DNA from: Lachnoanaerobaculum orale
GTDB taxonomy: Bacteria > Bacillota > Clostridia > Lachnospirales > Lachnospiraceae
Direction: 5' to 3'
Assembly (NCBI RefSeq): GCF_003862485.1
Contig: NZ_RRCM01000004.1
Coordinates: 41,919 to 74,954 of the forward strand
DNA: 33,036 bases
Below the pieces are notes generated by a model. It worked only from the letters and a program-made list of their open reading frames with translations, was not told the origin of the DNA and searched no databases. Below, in pieces: positions 16,845-26,595 of this stretch (its first letter is position 1; each line of letters starts with the position of its first letter). A program made the translations under genes and the position numbers.

Positions 16845-19800
16845 CTAAAACAGCTCCTTCTTCATCCTCTCAAACATCTCCACCGCAAACTCCATTCTGT
16901 CTTCCGTAGAGATTTTCTCTCTGTCCCTGTACTCCCAGTTCAGTACTTTATCGTACTTTACCGTGAGGCTTTTGCCGAAGGACTTTAGAAAATTATCCAA
17001 GTTATCCATATTCATCTGCTTATTTTCTCGCATTGTCCACTTTATCTGCAACTTGTTCACAATTACATCAGTGATAAACATAGAACTTGCAAGTGCCTTT
17101 ATCCTTGCAACATACAAAAGATTGCCTACAGGCCTTGGCATCTCACCGAATCTGTCTATCAATTCATCCTGCATATCCGAAAAATCCTCCTCGGTTTTTA
17201 CAAGAGCGATCTTTTTATATATCTCAAGCTTGGTCTCTTCATTGTCTATATAGTCACTTGGAATATAGGCGCTGTCATCAATCTCAACACTTGCCTCCAC
17301 TTCCTCTTCCACAGGCTTTCCGGTCTTTAAAGCGGTAACCGCCGTATTTAGGAGTTTTACATACAAATCATATCCGACCTCTTCCATATGCCCGTGTTGA
17401 GTCACACCAAGTACATTGCCTGCACCTCTTATCTCAAGATCTCTCATAGCAATCTTTATTCCGGAACCCAGTTCCGTAAACTCTCTGATTGCCTTAAGTC
17501 TCTTTGACGCTTCCTCCGATAAAAGCTTGTTCCTTGTATACATAAGGAAAGCATAAGCACTTCTTTTGCTCCTGCCTACTCTGCCTCGAAGCTGGTAAAG
17601 CTGTGAAAGACCGAGCCTGTCCGCATCGTGAACTATTATAGTATTGGCATTGGGCACATCAAGACCTGTCTCCACTATGGTGGTGGTGACAAGTACATCC
17701 ACATCACCGTTTATAAAGTCAACCATCTTGGCTTCAAGTTCTCTCTCATTCATCCTGCCGTGGACATACTCAACATCAATATCAGGCAATAAAGCCCTAA
17801 CATGTGCCGCCACTTCCTCTATATTGTTGACTCTGTTATAAAGATAATAAACCTGACCGCCTCTGGCCACCTCTCTTCTTATAGCCTCCTTAACAGTCTC
17901 ATCATGGTACTCCATTACATAGGTCTGTATAGGCTTTCTGTCAACAGGCGGTTCCTCAAGCACCGATAAATCCCTGATACCTGAAAGCGACATATGCAAA
18001 GTTCTCGGTATAGGTGTAGCCGTAAGTGTCAGCACATTTACATTTTCACAAAGTTGCTTAAGCTTCTCCTTATGCTTTACTCCGAATCTCTGCTCCTCAT
18101 CCACTATCACAAGTCCGAGCTTTTTAGGTACCACATCCTTTGACAAAAGTCTGTGAGTACCTATCACTATATCCACAAGCCCCTTGTTAAGATCTTCTAT
18201 AGTCTTTGTCTGTTCCTTCTTGGTATTAAACCTTGATAAGAGTGCAATCTTTACAGGGAAATCCTTCATTCTCTGCACAAAAGTATTGTAATGCTGCCTT
18301 GCCAAAATAGTGGTAGGCACAAGGTATAATACCTGATAGCCCTCCTGTATTACCTTAAAAGCTGTCCTCAGTGCAATCTCGGTCTTACCGTAGCCCACAT
18401 CACCACATACAAGTCTGTCCATTATCTTTCCGGTCTCAAGGTCTCTCTTTGCATCTTCAATAGCCTTTAACTGATCATAGGTCTCCTCATACTCAAACAT
18501 CTCTTCGAACTCTCTTTGCCAAAGTGTGTCCTCGCCGTATACCACTCCCTTGCCGTTTAATCTGCTTGCATACAAAGTCACAAGTTCCTTGGCCATTTCC
18601 TCGACTTCAGTCTTTACCTTGTTTTTGGTTTTTGACCACTCCACTCCGCCAAGCTTATTTAACTTAGGTTTTTTTATCTCGGCTCCGCCATATTTTTGGA
18701 TTCTGTTAAGCTTTGAAACCGGCACAAAGCAGTTGTCACCGCCCTGATACTCTATCTTTACATAGTCCTTTATAATGCCGTCTCTTTCTATCTTTTCTAT
18801 ACCTTTGTAGACTCCAAGTCCATGGTCCTCATGTACTACATAATCCCCTATATAAAGCTCACTTAGAGAGGTTACTCTGTCTCCCTCATACTCTTTGTTT
18901 CTTCTCTTTTTCTTCTTTTTGTCCTTAAAGATATCGCTTTCAGAAATCACCGCAAAGTTGAGTGCAGGGTACTCAAAACCTGAATGTATATTTCCGACAA
19001 ATATAGCTATCTGACCGGGAGCAATGTTCACGTCAGAATTTTCCTCAGCAAAAAAAGCATCAAGCGCATAGTCGTTTACAAAGCTGTCACAAAGTCTTTT
19101 CGCTCTGGTCTTTGATGCACAGATAAGTGCAACCTTTGTCTTGTCGGACTTGTATCTTTTAAGGTCGTCCACAAGATTTGTAAAGTCTTCATGATATACA
19201 CCGCTCATTCTTGAAAAGACGGAATAAACAGACTTCACCTCAAGTTCTTTTATTCTGTTATCAAGCCCTGTAAGCGCGATGGCGGGAGACTTATTCAAAG
19301 AGTGGAATACCTCCTTTGCGCTGAATATATCGGGGATATCCTCCTTATTATACTGACCCGATTCTATTCTGCCTGCCGCACTCTGATTGTATTCTTCCTC
19401 AGTCCTTATGGCCTTGTCCATCGTCCTTGCAGGCTCGTCAATATATATCAAAGTATTTTTATAATCAAAATATCTGAGAAAAGATTCTTCTCCTCCGATT
19501 TCTCTTTCCTTTGCCGGATAGATATTCACATACTCAAGTTCCTCTATAGACCTCTGACTTGCAGGGTCGAAGCTCTTCATGGCATCTATCTCGTCATCCC
19601 ACAACTCTATTCTTACAGGATTTTCCTCAGTCAGCGGAAAAATATCCAGTATTCCGCCTCTTATTGAAAACTGTCCCGGATTGTCGGTCTCAAAGCTTCT
19701 CTCATATCCTATATCCGTAAGCTTTTTTGACATTTCTTCCAAGTCAATTTTGTCTTCTTTTTTTATCTCAAGTGTGGCCTTACAAAACTTATTATAGTCC

Positions 19801-20183
19801 TCAAGCTTGTCCATAAGCGCATCGACGGTGGTAACCACCACACCGCTTTTATCTTCTCTAAGATGCTTCCACACCTCAACTCTTTTTGAAGTTATCTGCA
19901 AAGATCTTATATCCGCATTGAAAAAAAGCAAATCTCTGGCAGGGTAGAGATAGACCTCGCCCAAAAAGCAGCCTATATCTTCATATAGCCTGCTCGCATT
20001 GTCCTCATCATATGTTACTACCAGTTTCCAAGGCCTGTCATCCTTCATAAGCTCAGAAATCAAATGTGCCTTTCCGGGCTCGGACATATCGGTAACCTGT
20101 AAAGGAAACTTATCTTTTTTTATACTTTCTTCCAAAGACTCGAAATCCGCCAGTTTCTTTAAGGGATTTTCAAATAAACTCAT
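16845..20183 (-). CDS. mfd: Transcription-repair coupling factor Mfd
   Basis: 1112 aa ATPase that pushes RNA polymerase off DNA lesions and recruits UvrA. UvrB-like N-terminal region (1-330), linker with a Lys-rich patch (420-430), CarD-like RNA-polymerase interaction domain (440-500, 'GDYVVHEDHGLGVYKG'), RecG-like translocase with Walker A 'GDVGYGKT' (594-601), 'DEEQRFG' (695-701) and 'QLRGRVGRS', and a C-terminal TRCF domain ending about 1110. Full length for the family. It starts 8 nt after pth and is the last gene of the xpaC-telA-GH32-pth-mfd run; pth-mfd is a usual Firmicute pairing. Confidence 0.97.
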   Translation of the reverse strand: MSLFENPLKKLADFESLEESIKKDKFPLQVTDMSEPGKAHLISELMKDDRPWKLVVTYDEDNASRLYEDIGCFLGEVYLYPARDLLFFNADIRSLQITSKRVEVWKHLREDKSGVVVTTVDALMDKLEDYNKFCKATLEIKKEDKIDLEEMSKKLTDIGYERSFETDNPGQFSIRGGILDIFPLTEENPVRIELWDDEIDAMKSFDPASQRSIEELEYVNIYPAKEREIGGEESFLRYFDYKNTLIYIDEPARTMDKAIRTEEEYNQSAAGRIESGQYNKEDIPDIFSAKEVFHSLNKSPAIALTGLDNRIKELEVKSVYSVFSRMSGVYHEDFTNLVDDLKRYKSDKTKVALICASKTRAKRLCDSFVNDYALDAFFAEENSDVNIAPGQIAIFVGNIHSGFEYPALNFAVISESDIFKDKKKKKRRNKEYEGDRVTSLSELYIGDYVVHEDHGLGVYKGIEKIERDGIIKDYVKIEYQGGDNCFVPVSKLNRIQKYGGAEIKKPKLNKLGGVEWSKTKNKVKTEVEEMAKELVTLYASRLNGKGVVYGEDTLWQREFEEMFEYEETYDQLKAIEDAKRDLETGKIMDRLVCGDVGYGKTEIALRTAFKVIQEGYQVLYLVPTTILARQHYNTFVQRMKDFPVKIALLSRFNTKKEQTKTIEDLNKGLVDIVIGTHRLLSKDVVPKKLGLVIVDEEQRFGVKHKEKLKQLCENVNVLTLTATPIPRTLHMSLSGIRDLSVLEEPPVDRKPIQTYVMEYHDETVKEAIRREVARGGQVYYLYNRVNNIEEVAAHVRALLPDIDVEYVHGRMNERELEAKMVDFINGDVDVLVTTTIVETGLDVPNANTIIVHDADRLGLSQLYQLRGRVGRSKRSAYAFLMYTRNKLLSEEASKRLKAIREFTELGSGIKIAMRDLEIRGAGNVLGVTQHGHMEEVGYDLYVKLLNTAVTALKTGKPVEEEVEASVEIDDSAYIPSDYIDNEETKLEIYKKIALVKTEEDFSDMQDELIDRFGEMPRPVGNLLYVARIKALASSMFITDVIVNKLQIKWTMRENKQMNMDNLDNFLKSFGKSLTVKYDKVLNWEYRDREKISTEDRMEFAVEMFERMKKELF

Positions 20184-20191
20184 ATACTTCC

Positions 20192-20764
20192 TTACTTAGT
20201 CTTTTTTACATTGTATTTGTTCATTGCCGTATCATACTGACCGTCCACCATCAGCTTTATAGCCTCTATCGCATGTGATGCGGCTTCATCAAGCTTCTTT
20301 TTATCTTCATCATTAAAATGTCCGAGCACATGGTCTGCAAGGTCCATTCTTGCAGGCTTTTCACCTACTCCCATCTTTACTCTCGGGAAATCCGATGTAC
20401 CCATATGTGCAATCAAAGACTTGATGCCGTTGTGTCCTCCGGCACTTCCCTTTAACCTGATACGCAAATTTCCGGGTTCAAGATTTATATCGTCATACAC
20501 CACTATTACATCCTTTGCCTCTATCTTAAAGTAGTCCATAAAGGCTCTGACGGACTCACCGCTGTTGTTCATATATGTCTGCGGCTCAAGCAGTATGGCT
20601 TTTTCATTCCCTATCCTTACCTTTGCAAACAGCCCCTTATATTTTCTCTCGGTTATATCCTCACCAAGCTCATATGCAAGCTTCTCAACCACATAAAAGC
20701 CTGCATTATGTCTGGTGTTTACATACTCTCTTCCCGGATTCCCCAATCCAACTATCAACTTCAT
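20192..20764 (-). CDS. pth: Peptidyl-tRNA hydrolase
   Basis: 190 aa from ATG 20764; frees tRNA from prematurely released peptidyl-tRNA. 'MKLIVGLGNPG' start, 'NTRHNAGF' with the catalytic His, 'VVYDDINLEPG' and 'GSAGGHNGIKS' are all present. The frame runs 12 codons further up to 20800 (overlapping the GH32 stop by 8 nt), but the family starts at MKLIVGLGNPG, so I use 20764; neither start has a strong ribosome-binding site. It lies between the sucrase and mfd in the same direction. Confidence 0.95.
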   Translation of the reverse strand: MKLIVGLGNPGREYVNTRHNAGFYVVEKLAYELGEDITERKYKGLFAKVRIGNEKAILLEPQTYMNNSGESVRAFMDYFKIEAKDVIVVYDDINLEPGNLRIRLKGSAGGHNGIKSLIAHMGTSDFPRVKMGVGEKPARMDLADHVLGHFNDEDKKKLDEAASHAIEAIKLMVDGQYDTAMNKYNVKKTK

Positions 20765-20792
20765 ATTACTATCTTTTCTATTTTTAAAAAAC

Positions 20793-22127
20793 CTAAACAT
20801 CCAACTTATAAAGCTTTCCTGTGATATTGCCGTTTACTTTAATATCCTTATACTCACTTGGATACATTCTGTTTGACATCACATACTTGCCGTCATTTAC
20901 AAACACCTCTACGGAACTTGCATCAATCATAAGTCTGAGATTTTCTATCTTTTTTACTCTTATATATCTTGCATCTCTGCCGTATCCGTTTGCAATAAAA
21001 GACAGCTCAAAGTCACCTCTACCGGAATCAAAATCAAGCTTTAGAGTATCAAAAATTTCAATATCAAACTTATCGCCGAAATTTTGGGTCTCAAGGTCAA
21101 AGGCTCTGTCATCACCTACACTGTAAGACTTATTCTCCTCATCAAAATCAAAGCAATGCTTTCTGAGAGATTCGTATTCCTTTGCAGGCTTCATAATAAG
21201 AGTATCATTGTCAAAATCCAACTCTCTGAATGTGCTCATACAGTGCTGATATCCGTACTCGACAGTCGGGTTTGTATACTTTGCATCAGGCATACCCATC
21301 CATCCGAGTAGAAGTCTTCTTCCCTCATGTGTAAAGGTCTGCGGTGCATAAAAATCAAATCCCAAATCCGCTTCCTTATACTCCACAATATAGCCGTTTT
21401 TTCTGAAATCACCGTCTATAATGAAATATCCGCATGAGTAGATATTTTGGAATTCATACTTTCCGCCCTCAAGCCCCTGCGGACAAGCCATCAAAATCCA
21501 CTGCCCGTTTATCTCAAACAGATCCGGACATTCCCACATATACCCGAACTTTGCCATAGTCTCAAAAGTTCTGATATGATTCCAGCTGTCCAAATCCTCA
21601 GACTCATATACAAGCACCTCACCCTTGTCCTCTTTTGTCCTTGCGCCGAGTACCATGTAATATTTGCCTTCATACTCAAACACCTTAGGGTCTCTCACAT
21701 GCAAAGTAAGTCCGTCAGGATAATCCTTATTAAACATTATCACATTCTTTGAATCCACACACTCGCCGTCTTTACTCACCGCATGGACCGTGTTATTTTC
21801 TCTGCCAGTATTTATATAGTCAAAGTCTCCCTTATGCTTTACATTGCCGGTATAGAAGATATGCATCATATCATCCTTTACCAATGCACAACCCGAGTAG
21901 GCTCCGTTTTTATCAAACTCCTTATCCGGAGATAAAAACAAAGGCGCCTCTTCCCAATTTATCAAATCCTTTGATTTAAGATGTGCCCAGTACTTATTTC
22001 CGCCTACAGGTTCATAAGCGTACTGATAAAACACATGGTAGTATCCCTTAAAAAAGCAAAGCCCGTTAGGATCGTTCAACCATCCGCTCTTCGGTTCAAT
22101 ATGATATCTTTGTCTCCAATTGTTCAT
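20793..22127 (-). CDS. Glycoside hydrolase family 32, sucrose-6-phosphate hydrolase-like
   Basis: 444 aa, no signal peptide, so intracellular. GH32 motifs: 'WLNDPNG' with nucleophile D19, 'RDP' (145-147, transition-state Asp146) and 'WECPD' with acid/base E199. A five-bladed propeller (about 1-320) and a short C-terminal beta-sandwich complete the fold. Likely cleaves sucrose or sucrose 6-phosphate (or short fructans) into fructose and a glucose part. AGGAAT precedes the start; the gene begins 8 nt after telA. No sugar transporter, fructokinase or LacI-type regulator is beside it, which is unusual for scrB loci. Confidence 0.9.
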   Translation of the reverse strand: MNNWRQRYHIEPKSGWLNDPNGLCFFKGYYHVFYQYAYEPVGGNKYWAHLKSKDLINWEEAPLFLSPDKEFDKNGAYSGCALVKDDMMHIFYTGNVKHKGDFDYINTGRENNTVHAVSKDGECVDSKNVIMFNKDYPDGLTLHVRDPKVFEYEGKYYMVLGARTKEDKGEVLVYESEDLDSWNHIRTFETMAKFGYMWECPDLFEINGQWILMACPQGLEGGKYEFQNIYSCGYFIIDGDFRKNGYIVEYKEADLGFDFYAPQTFTHEGRRLLLGWMGMPDAKYTNPTVEYGYQHCMSTFRELDFDNDTLIMKPAKEYESLRKHCFDFDEENKSYSVGDDRAFDLETQNFGDKFDIEIFDTLKLDFDSGRGDFELSFIANGYGRDARYIRVKKIENLRLMIDASSVEVFVNDGKYVMSNRMYPSEYKDIKVNGNITGKLYKLDV

Positions 22128-22135
22128 TTTTATTC

Positions 22136-23323
22136 CTATCTGTTACTGTTTGCCTGTCTGTTACTGATTTCAAGAAGCTTTGTTCTCATCTCGTTTTCTA
22201 TGTTTCTAAGCTCGGCTTCCGCTTCTTTTCTCTTTTGTCTGCCCTCATCCTGTATCTTTATAACTTCATCAAAGGTAGATATCAAAGTCTTATTGGTATT
22301 TTTAAGAGTTTCAATATCTATTATACCGCGCTCCGATTCCTTTGCGGTCTCTATAGTGGCAGTCTTTAGGGCATCCGCATTCCTCTTTAAAAGCTCATTG
22401 GTCATATCCGATACAGCCTTTTGTGCCTTGGCGGCATCGTTTGAATGCTTTAATCCGATAGCAATCACCATCTGATTTTTCCAAAGCGGAATAGTGTTTA
22501 CAATGGTTGACTGTATCTTGTCAGACATCATGGAGTCGTTGTTTTGGATAAGTCTTATCTGCGGTGCCATCTGAAGTGATACGGTCTTTGTAAGCTCAAG
22601 GTCGTATATCTTCTTTTCAAAGCGGTTTATCATCTGTGAGAAATCCTTTGCCTTTTGTGTATCCTCAGGCAGACCGCTCTCATCGGCCTTTTTTATAAGC
22701 TCAGGCAACTCCACATTGTTGGCTCTTTCAAGTCTTTTCTTTCCTGCCAGAATGTACATAGACAATTCCTTGTAGTAGTTCATATTTAACTCATACATCT
22801 TGTCAAGCATCAGCACATCCTTCATAAGAGTCACCTGATGGTCCTCAAGCGCCTTTGCAATATTGTTGACATTGGTCTCCACCTTATCATACTTTGCCTT
22901 AAGATTTGCCAGCTTATTGCTTGTTTTCTTAAAGAAACCGAAAAGCCCCTTTTCATCTTCCTCAGTTTCAAGTGAGCGAATTTCACCGACCACTCCTGCA
23001 AGCATATCGCCTATCTCACCGAGGTCTTTTGTCTTTACTCTCTCAAGTGCGTTTTCCGAAAAGTCCGCAATCTTTTTTTGACTTCCAACACCATATGCAA
23101 GTATTGCCTGAGAATTGGATATATCTATCTTTGACGCAAAATCATCCACCATCTTTTCTTCCTCAGGTGAGAGCTTAACTTCAGGTGTTTCATTTTTCTT
23201 TTCCTCTTTTATCTCAACAACTTCAGGCTTTACCTCAGGCATATCAAAGCTTAAGCTTGGAGCCTCTTTTAACATATCATCAAGTGAATTCATATCGTCT
23301 TTTTTCAAATCATTCTCATTCAT
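22136..23323 (-). CDS. telA: TelA family protein (toxic anion resistance)
   Basis: 395 aa, soluble, helical and charged. A low-complexity acidic N-terminus (1-60) precedes the TelA domain (about 65-385, with 'YYKELSMYILAGKKRLE' and 'QMAPQIRLIQ'). The family is linked to tellurite resistance, and to lantibiotic and cell-wall stress; its biochemical role is unclear. GAGGTG lies 5 nt before the ATG. It follows the XpaC-like gene by 12 nt, a pairing common in Firmicutes. The C-terminus is Glu/Arg-rich and probably coiled. Confidence 0.9.
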   Translation of the reverse strand: MNENDLKKDDMNSLDDMLKEAPSLSFDMPEVKPEVVEIKEEKKNETPEVKLSPEEEKMVDDFASKIDISNSQAILAYGVGSQKKIADFSENALERVKTKDLGEIGDMLAGVVGEIRSLETEEDEKGLFGFFKKTSNKLANLKAKYDKVETNVNNIAKALEDHQVTLMKDVLMLDKMYELNMNYYKELSMYILAGKKRLERANNVELPELIKKADESGLPEDTQKAKDFSQMINRFEKKIYDLELTKTVSLQMAPQIRLIQNNDSMMSDKIQSTIVNTIPLWKNQMVIAIGLKHSNDAAKAQKAVSDMTNELLKRNADALKTATIETAKESERGIIDIETLKNTNKTLISTFDEVIKIQDEGRQKRKEAEAELRNIENEMRTKLLEISNRQANSNR

Positions 23324-23335
23324 AGTAACACCTCA

Positions 23336-24424
23336 TTATTTCATTTCATCTATAAGACCTTCCTTTGCCAACATTGTCTTAAGCAGTGCGGCATCGGTAT
23401 CGGCATCAAATGCAGTATCCTTATAAAGTCTGTTCTGGAATTCCATACAGGCCTCATTTATAGAATCTATTGTCAATTCAATCTCTTTTTTAGTACTTAA
23501 TATTTCCTCATCCGGTGAAATCACATTGTCAAAATCGGAATAAGTCTTTATAAGCTTTATCGTGGTAGGTAAATAATATCTCATAAGCTTATCAAGTTTC
23601 TTTAACTCGTCAGGCTCCTTTTCCACCCTGTCAAATATTGCAACAAGCACAGTCTCAAGCTTGCTAAGCTTGGATGACATAGGCTCCGATTTGATTCCAA
23701 GGTGCATCTCTTTTATAGAAAGTACATACTGTCTGCCCTCAGGTATAATACTTCCCTCAGATACATTCTTATCCTCTATTACCTGCTGACTTTTTCTCTG
23801 ATTTTCAAGTGCCAAATACTCTTTATATACTTCATTACTTAACATAAAGCACTGACCGCTTGCATCTATATGTCCCTGTGGAAAATTCCTTCTCTCAATC
23901 AGCTTTCGCAGATTCTTTTCTACATTATCTCTGCTCTCGTTTGCAAACATTGCAATATCGTCTATATTCATATAAAGCTTATCATTCATTATACGATAAT
24001 ATTTTTTAGCCTCGTCTACAAGCTTCAGATTTGAGAGTGCCGGTATTGCAAGGACCGCTCCCACTGCAAAAAAAGGAGCCAATGCAACCATTATAATAAG
24101 CCATATCTTAAGAGAAAACGGAAGTACCGTCAAAGCCGTGACAAACATCGGTATAGCAAAAATTATCATTATCGGTATTCCGAAAAAAATCCTTAAAAGC
24201 AAATCTCCTCTGCTCGCCTTTAGGTATGTCTTCTTCTTTTCTTTTACTTTTTTCGGAACCGTATTTACATTCACATTTTTATTGTACTGTATCGGATTAC
24301 CGACTCGCCTTAATATATCCAAAGCCTTATTTGAAAACTCTTTGGCCTGATTAAAGGTATTATTTTCATCAAAAACATCTACTACATTATCTCTGATATT
24401 ATTCCACTCTTTATTATCCTGCAT
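23336..24424 (-). CDS. XpaC-like membrane protein (5-bromo-4-chloroindolyl phosphate hydrolysis family)
   Basis: 362 aa with two hydrophobic segments (76-101 and 105-128) between a basic linker and a long helical cytoplasmic part. The region around 'NIDDIAMFANESRDNVEKN' followed by a short winged-helix-like stretch to residue 210 resembles an all-helical sensor or adaptor. The XpaC/TelA pair has been annotated together in many Firmicutes; the enzyme activity implied by the family name is not supported by any catalytic motif. AGGAG lies 7 nt upstream of the ATG. First gene of the run to mfd. Confidence 0.8.
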   Translation of the reverse strand: MQDNKEWNNIRDNVVDVFDENNTFNQAKEFSNKALDILRRVGNPIQYNKNVNVNTVPKKVKEKKKTYLKASRGDLLLRIFFGIPIMIIFAIPMFVTALTVLPFSLKIWLIIMVALAPFFAVGAVLAIPALSNLKLVDEAKKYYRIMNDKLYMNIDDIAMFANESRDNVEKNLRKLIERRNFPQGHIDASGQCFMLSNEVYKEYLALENQRKSQQVIEDKNVSEGSIIPEGRQYVLSIKEMHLGIKSEPMSSKLSKLETVLVAIFDRVEKEPDELKKLDKLMRYYLPTTIKLIKTYSDFDNVISPDEEILSTKKEIELTIDSINEACMEFQNRLYKDTAFDADTDAALLKTMLAKEGLIDEMK

Positions 24425-24453
24425 ACCCTGTCTCCTATTCTTAGTCTTCCCTT

Positions 24454-24482
24454 ATTATCCCACATATTTTTATAGTTATCAA
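24454..24482 (-). promoter_or_regulatory. Promoter of the xpaC-telA run
   Basis: Minus-strand TTGATA (24482-24477), 17 bp spacer, GATAAT (24459-24454), start near 24447. Both boxes match at 5 of 6 positions. Confidence 0.6.
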
Positions 24483-24552
24483 TTAAGAATGTCATAATTT
24501 ACAGCATTATACATATATATTTAAAGCCTCTTACTTTATAAAATCTATTTTC

Positions 24553-24581
24553 TTGACATAGCGATATAAGGTTTATACAAT
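24553..24581 (+). promoter_or_regulatory. Promoter of the two-component system
   Basis: TTGACA (24553-24558), 17 bp spacer, TACAAT (24576-24581), start near 24588. It diverges from the xpaC promoter about 70 bp away. Confidence 0.75.
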
Positions 24582-24609
24582 CAAGTCAATAATTATTTTG
24601 GGAGTATGT

Positions 24610-25281
24610 ATGAATATTTTAGTGGTTGAAGATGAGGTATTGCTTGCCTCATCTGTTAAAGAAATCTTGGAAGGACATGATGTGGTCTGTGCCTATGACG
24701 GATTGGAAGGACTTGAACTTGCAAAAAGCTCACATTTTGACCTGATAATACTTGATATAATGCTGCCGAAACTGAACGGCTTTCAGGTAGCCAAAACCCT
24801 TAGGGCACAAAAAAACGGTGTGCCTATACTTATGCTGACAGCAAAGTCAGATATCCTTGACAGAGTGGAAGGGCTTGATTCAGGTGCGGACTACTATCTT
24901 ACAAAGCCTTTTGACAGAAGAGAACTCTTGGCCTGTGTCAATGCACTGCTTCGCAGACAGGGAAAGGAAGTCAACCAGATAAGTTTTGGCGATACCGTAC
25001 TTGACCTTGACTCAGGTGAACTTATCTCAGGTGAAAACTCTATCAGACTTTCATCTAAAGAATTTCAAATGATGCGGCTTCTTTTAAAAGAGGGTAAGAA
25101 CAATATCTCAAAGAACTTTTTCTTGGAAAAGATTTGGGGATATGACAGTGACGCTACGGAAAACAATGTTGAAGTTTATATAGGTTTCCTGAGGAAAAAA
25201 TTAAAAAGCCTCTCCTCGGATATTTTAATAGTAGCAAGCAGAGGACTCGGATACCACTTGGAGAAATGTAGAGATGATTAA
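24610..25281 (+). CDS. OmpR/PhoB-family response regulator
   Basis: 223 aa. Receiver domain (1-115) with acidic pocket E7/D8, phospho-acceptor D49 in 'LIILDIM', T77 and K99 ('TKPF'); winged-helix DNA-binding domain (about 125-220, ending 'RGLGYHLE'). I start at ATG 24610 because GGGAG lies just upstream; the longer frame from a TTG at 24598 overlaps that ribosome-binding site. The kinase gene overlaps its end by 8 nt. OmpR-type regulators usually bind tandem half-sites with an 11-bp period; such a repeat occurs in the promoter of the convergent surface operon. Confidence 0.93.
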   Translation: MNILVVEDEVLLASSVKEILEGHDVVCAYDGLEGLELAKSSHFDLIILDIMLPKLNGFQVAKTLRAQKNGVPILMLTAKSDILDRVEGLDSGADYYLTKPFDRRELLACVNALLRRQGKEVNQISFGDTVLDLDSGELISGENSIRLSSKEFQMMRLLLKEGKNNISKNFFLEKIWGYDSDATENNVEVYIGFLRKKLKSLSSDILIVASRGLGYHLEKCRDD

Positions 25282-26569
25282 AAAATTACAAAGAAGACTT
25301 ACCTTGCTTTTGTCATCCGTCAGTATATTTTTGCTGCTGTTTTTACTTATCTTCCCTTTCCTATTCAACAGATACACTTTATACAGCAGCCTTAAGACCG
25401 CCCTTACCACCGCCGTCAATTCACCTATGCATGATTACAATTCATCAGGTTCATACCCTGTTTTTATGATGCTTGTAAACTCCGATTCTGAGGTAATTGA
25501 CAGCAAAGGACCTGATTTTTTCTTGGATGCCGATACCAAGTCAAAAATAGCAAAAGACGCCATCTCTAAGATAAATGATGATGAAAAACTTTTTTCTTCA
25601 ATAAACGGAGGTAAGATTGCTTATCTTTGTAAAAAGGATGTTCCGCCTGATAATTTTGAGGATAAATCCGGTCATTTTGATAATGATAAACACAGTGACT
25701 CTAATGATTCAAACTTTATAGATAATACACTGTATCGTATTGCCGTCACAGACTTTGGCAATGAGATAAAAAGCTTACAAAGACTTTCTGTTTTACTTAC
25801 AGCTTTGTTCTTTATACTGTCTGCAATCATAATACTTTTTTCAAGATATTTTGTGAAAAAGAGTATTCGTCCGGTGAGCGACGCCATTATCTCACAGCGT
25901 CAGTTTATCTCGGATGCATCACATGAGCTTAAGACTCCGCTTACAGTTATTATAAATAATATCGGCAATCTCAAAAATCTTCTTTCAAAAGAGAATTTCG
26001 GTACTCAAAGTATTGATCTGATTAAGAAAAATATTTACGGCATTGATGAGATGAGTACAAGAATGAAGCATCTGACAGAGGACCTTTTAAACCTCGGAAG
26101 GCTTGAAAACTGGCAGGACAGAAAAGAGCAGATGCAACCTGTAGAACTTTCAAAGCTTACAGATAATGAATGTATGTATTTTGAACCTTTATTTTTCGAG
26201 GATTCAAAGACCTTTGATTACAATATAGCGGATAATATCTCCATACTCGGAGATGCCAAAAAGATAAAGGACCTTATATCAATACTTTTGGAAAATGCCT
26301 TAAAGTACTCCGTATCTCATACAAGCCTTACACTCTGCAAGCAAAAAAACAATGTCATTCTCTCTGTGGAAAATGACATCTCAAAAGAGCTTTCAAAAGA
26401 AGATACCCAAAATATCTTCAAAAGATTTTACAGACTGGATGAATCCCACTCAAGCGCCGGCTACGGTCTGGGACTTCCCATTGCAAAGGAGATAGTCGCA
26501 ATGCACAAAGGTGAAATCAAGGTAAAGAGTGAGAATAAAAAGATATGCTTTAATGTGTATTTTCATTAA
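25274..26569 (+). CDS. Membrane sensor histidine kinase
   Basis: 431 aa. Membrane helices at about 9-31 and 170-192 enclose a roughly 140-residue extracellular sensor rich in Asp/Ser. Then a HisKA domain with 'DASHELKTPLTV' (phospho-acceptor H217) and an ATPase domain with 'LLENALKYS' (N box), 'RFYRLDESHSSAGYG' and 'GLGLPIAKEI' (G box). It pairs with the response regulator just upstream (8-nt overlap). The sensed signal is unknown; the small extracellular loop and the neighbouring surface-glycan genes hint at an envelope signal (inference). Ends just before a bidirectional terminator. Confidence 0.93.
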   Translation: MIKKLQRRLTLLLSSVSIFLLLFLLIFPFLFNRYTLYSSLKTALTTAVNSPMHDYNSSGSYPVFMMLVNSDSEVIDSKGPDFFLDADTKSKIAKDAISKINDDEKLFSSINGGKIAYLCKKDVPPDNFEDKSGHFDNDKHSDSNDSNFIDNTLYRIAVTDFGNEIKSLQRLSVLLTALFFILSAIIILFSRYFVKKSIRPVSDAIISQRQFISDASHELKTPLTVIINNIGNLKNLLSKENFGTQSIDLIKKNIYGIDEMSTRMKHLTEDLLNLGRLENWQDRKEQMQPVELSKLTDNECMYFEPLFFEDSKTFDYNIADNISILGDAKKIKDLISILLENALKYSVSHTSLTLCKQKNNVILSVENDISKELSKEDTQNIFKRFYRLDESHSSAGYGLGLPIAKEIVAMHKGEIKVKSENKKICFNVYFH

Positions 26570-26576
26570 ACATAAA

Positions 26577-26595
26577 GGAGGGGCACTACCCCTCC
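26577..26595. terminator. Bidirectional terminator between kinase and surface operon
   Basis: Perfect 7-bp GC stem GGAGGGG/CCCCTCC, 5-nt loop, followed on the plus strand by GCTTTTAT and on the minus strand by TTTATG. The stop codon of the minus-strand gene lies in the loop. Confidence 0.8.
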
